This document shows, one piece after another, positions 57,224 to 64,000 of a stretch of DNA of 64,000 bases. The first letter of the stretch is position 1; each line of letters starts with the position of its first letter. The stretch covers positions 107,062 through 171,061 of the forward strand of contig BCKE01000015.1 of assembly GCA_001600495.1 (NCBI GenBank), in the 5' to 3' direction. A program made the position numbers and the translations under genes. The DNA is from Pilasporangium apinafurcum. Lineage: Eukaryota; Oomycota; Peronosporomycetes; Pythiales; Pythiaceae. Under the pieces are notes generated by a model. The model did not search any database. It worked only from the letters and a program-made list of their open reading frames with translations, and had not been told where the DNA came from.

Positions 57224-60200
57224 ATGGCGGGGTTCAAATTGATGACAGGCGACTTGATTCGCCTCATCGAGACACCTCATGAAAAAGCACAAGACCAACT
57301 CGAGAGTCTCGGTGGACTCGAGGGCATCGCGGCGGCTATCAATGTCGATCTCCGTCAAGGGCTCGACACAAACAACACACAAGATCTGAAAGATCGTGAA
57401 GACTTTTTTGGTAGCAACTACATCCCTCCACCGACGTCCAAGTCGTTCCTGGAACTGATGTGGGATGCATTCCAAGATATTACGATTATTGTACTGACGA
57501 TTTCCGGTACGTTCTCGATCATCTTGTCATCGACTGTTGGGGACCACAAGGATACGGGCTGGATTGAAGGTGCCTGTATCATCTTGGCTGTGCTGATCGT
57601 GACGGTCGTAACGGCTGTGAACGACTACCAGAAGGAACAACAGTTCCGGCAATTGAACGCCGTGAAGGAAGACGAACCCATTAAAGTTATCCGCAACGGC
57701 GTGCCAGCCGAAGTGAGCAAGTGGAATCTCGTTGTGGGAGACATTGTGCGTGTGGATTTGGGCGATATTGTTCCCGCTGATGGTATTGTCTTTGATGAAA
57801 AAGAATTGAAAATGGACGAAAGTGCCATGACAGGTGAGACGGATTTGCTTCGCAAGGGCCGCGAACAACCGTTCCTGCTTTCTGGTACCAAGGTTATGGA
57901 AGGTTTGGGCAAGATGCTTGTGGTCTGTGTGGGTGAAAACTCGCAGGCTGGTATCATCAAGAAGCTCATTAACGGCAAGAAGGCGGCAACCAAGAAAGAA
58001 GACCCATCCTCGACCCCAGTGATGGGTGTCGATGGCGAAGCTTACGTGGAAATAGAAACTCCAAAGGAAGTTGCTGCACCTAATGCGAACGACAACGAAA
58101 TTGAAGAAGTCGAAGAATCCCAATCACCGCTAGAAGGCAAACTGTACAACTTGACCATTTTGATTGGCAAGCTCGGTACGTTGATGGCATTGATTGTGTT
58201 TGTGGTTATGTCAATTCGATTTTCAATCGACAAGTTTGCAAGTGACGGTGCGGACTGGGATAACAAGTATATTAGCGATTACCTGAACTTTTTTATTATC
58301 GCCATTACTGTGCTGGTCGTGGCCATCCCGGAAGGGTTGCCGCTTGCTGTGACCATTGCGTTGGCATACTCAGTCAAGAAGATGCTCACTGACAACAATC
58401 TGGTGCGTCACTTGGATGCCTGTGAAACGATGGGCAGTGCTACAACTATTTGCTCGGATAAGACTGGTACATTGACCACAAACCGTATGACAGTCATGCA
58501 AATGTGGGTCGGTGACCAGGAATTTACATCGGCGGTGGATGCACGCAATGCGTTCTCTGCCTTTACATTGGAAGCGTTTAGCCACGGCATTGCGGTGAAC
58601 TCGACTGCAGAAATTTTGCCATCGAAAGTAGAAGGTGGTCTGCCGGAACACACGGGTAACAAGACGGAATGTGCGTTGCTGCAGTTTGTGCGCGACGGTG
58701 GCGTGGAGTACCCGGAAATTCGTGAAAAGGCGGACATTTCGCACATGTTGACATTTAGCAGTGCGAAGAAGCGCATGTCGGTGGTGGTCAAGATTTCGGA
58801 AACGAAGTGTCGTATTTACACCAAGGGTGCAACTGAAGTGGTGCTGGGATTGTGTAACAATGTGCTGAACGTCGATGGCACGATTAGTCCGTTGAATGCC
58901 GACCGCAAGGCGCAGATTAATCGCGATGTGATTGAAAAGTATGCATCGCAGGGCTACCGTACGCTCTGCTTATCGTTCCGTGACATCGACGTGTCGGCTT
59001 CTGAGATCTCACAGTGGGCGGATGAAGACATTGAAAAGGATTTGACGTGCATTGGTATCGCTGGTATTGAAGACCCTGTGCGTGCAGAAGTGCCGGAAGC
59101 TATTCGTTTGTGTGGTCTCGCTGGTATCACTGTGCGTATGGTCACTGGTGATAACATTACGACTGCTCGTTCGATTGCTGGTAAATGTGGTATCACTAAG
59201 CCTGGCGATGGTTCACTAGTCATGGAAGGTTTGGAATTCCGTTCGCGAGTGTTGGATGCCAGTGGCAACATTATCCAGTCAGAGTTTGACAAGATTTGGC
59301 CGATGCTGCGTGTCCTTGCGCGTTCGTCGCCGAAGGATAAGTACACACTGGTCACGGGTTTGATGCAATCGAATTTGATTCCGCATGGTCCTCAGGTCGT
59401 CGCAGTCACAGGTGATGGTACTAACGATGCGCCTGCGTTGAAGAAGGCGAATGTTGGGTTTGCGATGGGTATCAGTGGTACCGCTGTCGCCAAGGATGCT
59501 TCGGATATTATTTTGATGGATGACAACTTTAACTCGATTGTGAATGCGATCAAGTGGGGGCGTAATGTGTACGATTCGATTTCCAAGTTTTTGCAGTTCC
59601 AATTGACGGTCAACGTGGTTGCGATCACGCTGGCGACGGTTGGTGCTGTAGTCTTGGAACAATCGCCATTGAGTGCTGTGCAAATGTTGTGGGTGAACTT
59701 GATTATGGACTCGTTTGCTTCGTTGGCCTTGGCCACAGAAGAACCCACGCCTGAGTTGTTGAAGCGTAAGCCTTACCCAAAGACGCAGCCATTGATCTCG
59801 AAGAAAATGACGAAGCACATTCTCGGCCAGTCGGCTTTCCAACTTGTGGTTCTCTTGGCGATGGTGTTTACCGGTGAAAAGTGGTTCGGCATCAAATCGG
59901 GCCGCATAAACGACTTGCCTGAAGACAAAGAAGACGACCCGACACAGCACATGACGATTGTGTTTAACACGTTTGTGTGGATGCAGCTCTTTAACGAACT
60001 GAATGCGCGTAAAATCCACGACGAGATCAACATCTTTACGGGTATCACGAAGAACAAGGTTTTTGCCTATGTATGCGTGTTTCAGGTTGTGTTGCAATTC
60101 CTGCTGGTGCAATATACTGGCGACTGGGTCAAATGTAAACCGTTGACTGTCGGCCAGTGGTTTGCCTGTATTGGTATTGGAGCCCTATCGTTACCATTGG

Positions 60201-60415
60201 GGTTGTTGCTGCGCTCGATTTCGGTAAAGAATGCGCCGTCATGGATGGCGATCTGCAGTGAAGTGGACACGGTTGAGGTGCGCCAGGCCACTTCACAACG
60301 CGGTCAGGAACTGTGGGTGCGAGGGTTTGCTCGTCTGCGCGCGCAATTACGCGTCGTGCGTGCCTTCCGGAAGGGTCTGCAGTCGAAGGCCTTGCTCAAG
60401 AATGGCAGCGTGTAA
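57224..60415 (+). CDS. Plasma-membrane-type Ca2+-ATPase (P-type IIB)
   Basis: An intronless frame of 1063 residues. P-type motifs in order: the dephosphorylation loop MDESAMTGETD near residue 200; PEGLPLAVTIALAYS with the calcium-site residues of M4; phosphorylation site CSDKTGTLTTN with Asp at about 412; the nucleotide-binding part MTFSSAKKRMSV (read as MLTFSSAKKRM) and IYTKGATEVVL; hinge VTGDGTNDAPALKKANVGFA; and M6 MLWVNLIMDSFASLALATE, typical of IIB pumps. A C-terminal tail (RGFARLRAQLRVVRAFRKGL) near 1030-1055 resembles the calmodulin-binding helix of animal PMCA. It exports Ca2+ at the plasma membrane or vacuole, probably activated by Ca2+-calmodulin. Confidence 0.97.
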   Translation: MAGFKLMTGDLIRLIETPHEKAQDQLESLGGLEGIAAAINVDLRQGLDTNNTQDLKDREDFFGSNYIPPPTSKSFLELMWDAFQDITIIVLTISGTFSIILSSTVGDHKDTGWIEGACIILAVLIVTVVTAVNDYQKEQQFRQLNAVKEDEPIKVIRNGVPAEVSKWNLVVGDIVRVDLGDIVPADGIVFDEKELKMDESAMTGETDLLRKGREQPFLLSGTKVMEGLGKMLVVCVGENSQAGIIKKLINGKKAATKKEDPSSTPVMGVDGEAYVEIETPKEVAAPNANDNEIEEVEESQSPLEGKLYNLTILIGKLGTLMALIVFVVMSIRFSIDKFASDGADWDNKYISDYLNFFIIAITVLVVAIPEGLPLAVTIALAYSVKKMLTDNNLVRHLDACETMGSATTICSDKTGTLTTNRMTVMQMWVGDQEFTSAVDARNAFSAFTLEAFSHGIAVNSTAEILPSKVEGGLPEHTGNKTECALLQFVRDGGVEYPEIREKADISHMLTFSSAKKRMSVVVKISETKCRIYTKGATEVVLGLCNNVLNVDGTISPLNADRKAQINRDVIEKYASQGYRTLCLSFRDIDVSASEISQWADEDIEKDLTCIGIAGIEDPVRAEVPEAIRLCGLAGITVRMVTGDNITTARSIAGKCGITKPGDGSLVMEGLEFRSRVLDASGNIIQSEFDKIWPMLRVLARSSPKDKYTLVTGLMQSNLIPHGPQVVAVTGDGTNDAPALKKANVGFAMGISGTAVAKDASDIILMDDNFNSIVNAIKWGRNVYDSISKFLQFQLTVNVVAITLATVGAVVLEQSPLSAVQMLWVNLIMDSFASLALATEEPTPELLKRKPYPKTQPLISKKMTKHILGQSAFQLVVLLAMVFTGEKWFGIKSGRINDLPEDKEDDPTQHMTIVFNTFVWMQLFNELNARKIHDEINIFTGITKNKVFAYVCVFQVVLQFLLVQYTGDWVKCKPLTVGQWFACIGIGALSLPLGLLLRSISVKNAPSWMAICSEVDTVEVRQATSQRGQELWVRGFARLRAQLRVVRAFRKGLQSKALLKNGSV

Positions 60416-61113
60416 ACGCAAGCAAGCAAACACACAAACCACTGGTACAGTATATAGGGCAGAGACACACACCCACATTGGATGGGGTTATTATGTAAAT
60501 GCCATTTTATCACAAATCAAATTTAGCATAGAGCATAGGCGAAAGAAAGCCGCTCTCTTAACTTTGCATTTGGATTTTTGCAAACTCATAACAAAAAATG
60601 CAAGATAATGGTTGTTGATACTGCTTAGCGTCACTGCTTTGATCACTATTAGCTGTTTTCACTTCCTTCTTCACTGCGTCGCGCTTCTTTGCGCTGCTTT
60701 GTCCCTTCATCTTCAGGGAATGTTTGATATACTGCCGAAATGTCCCCAGTATACGTTGGTATACTTTTTACGGATAAATTTGTGCTTATCCGGTTACGGA
60801 CGTTCAGAGATGCTTCAATTAACTCGCTCATTCCGCAATTTGCCACATCCGAACACCTGCGCGCGCGTATTCTATGCTGCTTGCTCGTCGATTACGCTCA
60901 GGTACACGTATGCTCTCGCATGAGCTGTTTTCTTCTAGATTCTGTTGCATCTGGTTCCTTTGGAGGCGTCTGGGTTTTATGTGCTAAAAACACGTATACT
61001 GAGCTGTGTGGACGTGTCTTTGTCACATTTTGCATAGTAGCCCATTGGAGCAACTTGAAGCAGAAGAAGCCAAACTCCATCACCATGGCAACGTTCACTC
61101 CCACACAGCACTC
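60416..61113. other. Intergenic between the calcium ATPase and fumarate reductase
   Basis: About 700 bp holding the 3' UTR of the ATPase and the probable promoter of the next gene. Short frames of up to 127 codons overlap on both strands and look non-coding. No repeat or RNA gene was found. Confidence 0.45.
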
Positions 61114-63072
<1,959 letters not shown>

Positions 63073-63467
63073 TTTCTTACTGTGAACGTTTCTGTTCCTA
63101 TCAAGTAATCAAACAAGTAATGAAACGCCGACTATTTGTCACTTGTCTTCGTGTGTATTATAGCTCAGCCCGCCAGGTTGTGAGTCCAACTGTCTAGTTA
63201 CGATACTTTGCAACGATTGTTGGAGTGACCATGGTCCGGTCCTATAGTTTTGAACTTACTCAACTTACATGTGAACGAACACGAAAATCTGTTTACTTCC
63301 ACCACCGCTCGGTGGGAAATTGGGTCGTACAGCCATACGAAGGTGTTTGGCAGCACTCATCCCTCTCCGCCCCCATTTCTTTGAAATGGATCACACCAAC
63401 TCCAGGCGCATCTACCGAGTGCTTGTGGGTCTGTCAACGAAGTCATTTTAGTACCATTCCTTAACAC
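63073..63467. other. Intergenic between convergent genes
   Basis: A 395-bp gap between the fumarate reductase stop and the end of the minus-strand gene at the right edge. A 79-codon frame at 63225-63464 has no family resemblance. I see nothing else. Confidence 0.4.
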
Positions 63468-64000
63468 CTATGGGTTAGCTTTATCATGCAGCCATGAAAA
63501 TTTGAACGTGTAGTCCGCACCTGCATTTCAGAACAAAGAATTGTGTTAAATGAGGAAGAAATACAACGTTTTTAAACGTATCCAGCAGATTGCAGGTTGC
63601 TTACCTAGATGCGCTAACGTGTATTGCAGTACGACAATAATCCACAGGATGAGATTTGCTTGCACCATTCTTCCTTCCGTCTCGAGCACAAACGCAAGCT
63701 GTCGGATAGGCGAAATGTGGAGACGTCGTCTGAGCTGAAGTAGCAGCATCACGAGAGAGAAAAGCTCCAAACTGCCATTCATCATCACCATCGACAGCGT
63801 TTGCTTGAGTTCCCGATTGTCCATGTCTTTGAGTTGGGGGTAGTAAACACGATTCGGCAGATGAAAGAGGATCAAAAGATAAATACCTAGTTAGATGAAG
63901 AAGCCACAAGATAATCAGAACGAAATCACAACCAATTCGCGGTGGAGAGACCGAGATTCTTACTGTACAATATTGGAATGGCCACTTCGATAAACTCGAT
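63468..64000 (-). CDS. 3' part of a multi-pass membrane protein gene, cut by the window edge
   Basis: Minus-strand exons: at least 64000..63964, then 63886..63605 and 63520..63468 with the stop codon; phases agree. The visible 123 residues begin IEFIEVAIPILYSIYLLILF. A charged loop (LKDMDNRELKQTLS), two further hydrophobic segments (LELFSLVMLLLQL and ANLILWIIVVLQYTLAHLG) and a short hydrophilic tail (ADYTFKFSWLHDKANP) follow. This is the C-terminus of a larger integral membrane protein. I do not recognise the family. Its 5' part lies outside the window, and it converges on the fumarate reductase gene. Confidence 0.72.

Noticed and set aside
59279-60112. 277-codon open frame antisense to the calcium ATPase
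   Set aside because: It is the mirror of strongly biased codons in a certain gene and shows no family motif, start context or splice logic of its own.

Overview
The window looks like nuclear DNA of an oomycete (stramenopile). Genes lie close together on both strands, most are single-copy housekeeping genes, and introns are short (about 40-120 nt) with GTRNGT-type donors and YAG acceptors. Two candidate oomycete-type initiator elements lie upstream of start codons, and CCAAT boxes recur in promoters. The species cannot be fixed from sequence alone. All exon structures here are my own readings, chosen by keeping phase and matching known protein families.

Layout. 0.1-1.5 kb: TrhO-like rhodanese gene. 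1.7-4.4 kb: two inverted-repeat DNA transposon relics. 4.8-6.8 kb: unknown gene with three copies of a WE-ending motif, converging on a myotubularin gene (to 9.8 kb). 10.9-16.1 kb: IQ-motif protein and splicing factor SYF1. 16.3-17.8 kb: eight-exon cyclin-Q gene, tail to tail with a PX-domain sorting nexin (to 19.3 kb). 21.6-22.3 kb: five-exon Vps55/LEPROT gene. 22.6-24.4 kb: RBBP4/MSI1 histone chaperone. 24.7-25.6 kb: HAD phosphatase. 25.8-28.6 kb: unknown 888-residue protein.

28.6-35.5 kb is gene-poor and element-rich. It holds two decayed genes of the TnpB-like eukaryotic nuclease group (one Fanzor1-like, one Fanzor2/TnpB-like), a 52-bp perfect palindrome, a diverged repeat pair, and one low-complexity gene followed by a strong 3' hairpin.

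35.6-53.6 kb is dense: an acidic tail-anchored protein; a PP2A B'' (PPP2R3C/TON2-like) gene head to head with a coiled-coil gene that may encode an augmin subunit; a ubiquitin protease; a protein with three hnRNPQ-acidic-domain-like modules; glutaryl-CoA dehydrogenase; AP-1 gamma-adaptin; farnesyl/geranylgeranyltransferase alpha; and a four-span membrane protein. 53.9-63.1 kb carries mitochondrial GrpE, a 2.6-kb gap with a decayed coding remnant, a PMCA-type calcium ATPase and a fumarate reductase. The right edge holds the 3' end of a multi-pass membrane protein gene.

The genes are mostly unrelated, with two loose themes. Endomembrane traffic is represented by myotubularin, sorting nexin, Vps55, AP-1 gamma and prenyltransferase alpha. 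Microtubule or cell-division control is represented by cyclin-Q, the PPP2R3C-like subunit and the possible augmin subunit. The most notable findings are the two decayed RNA-guided-nuclease-type genes and several intron-rich genes that are invisible as single open frames.
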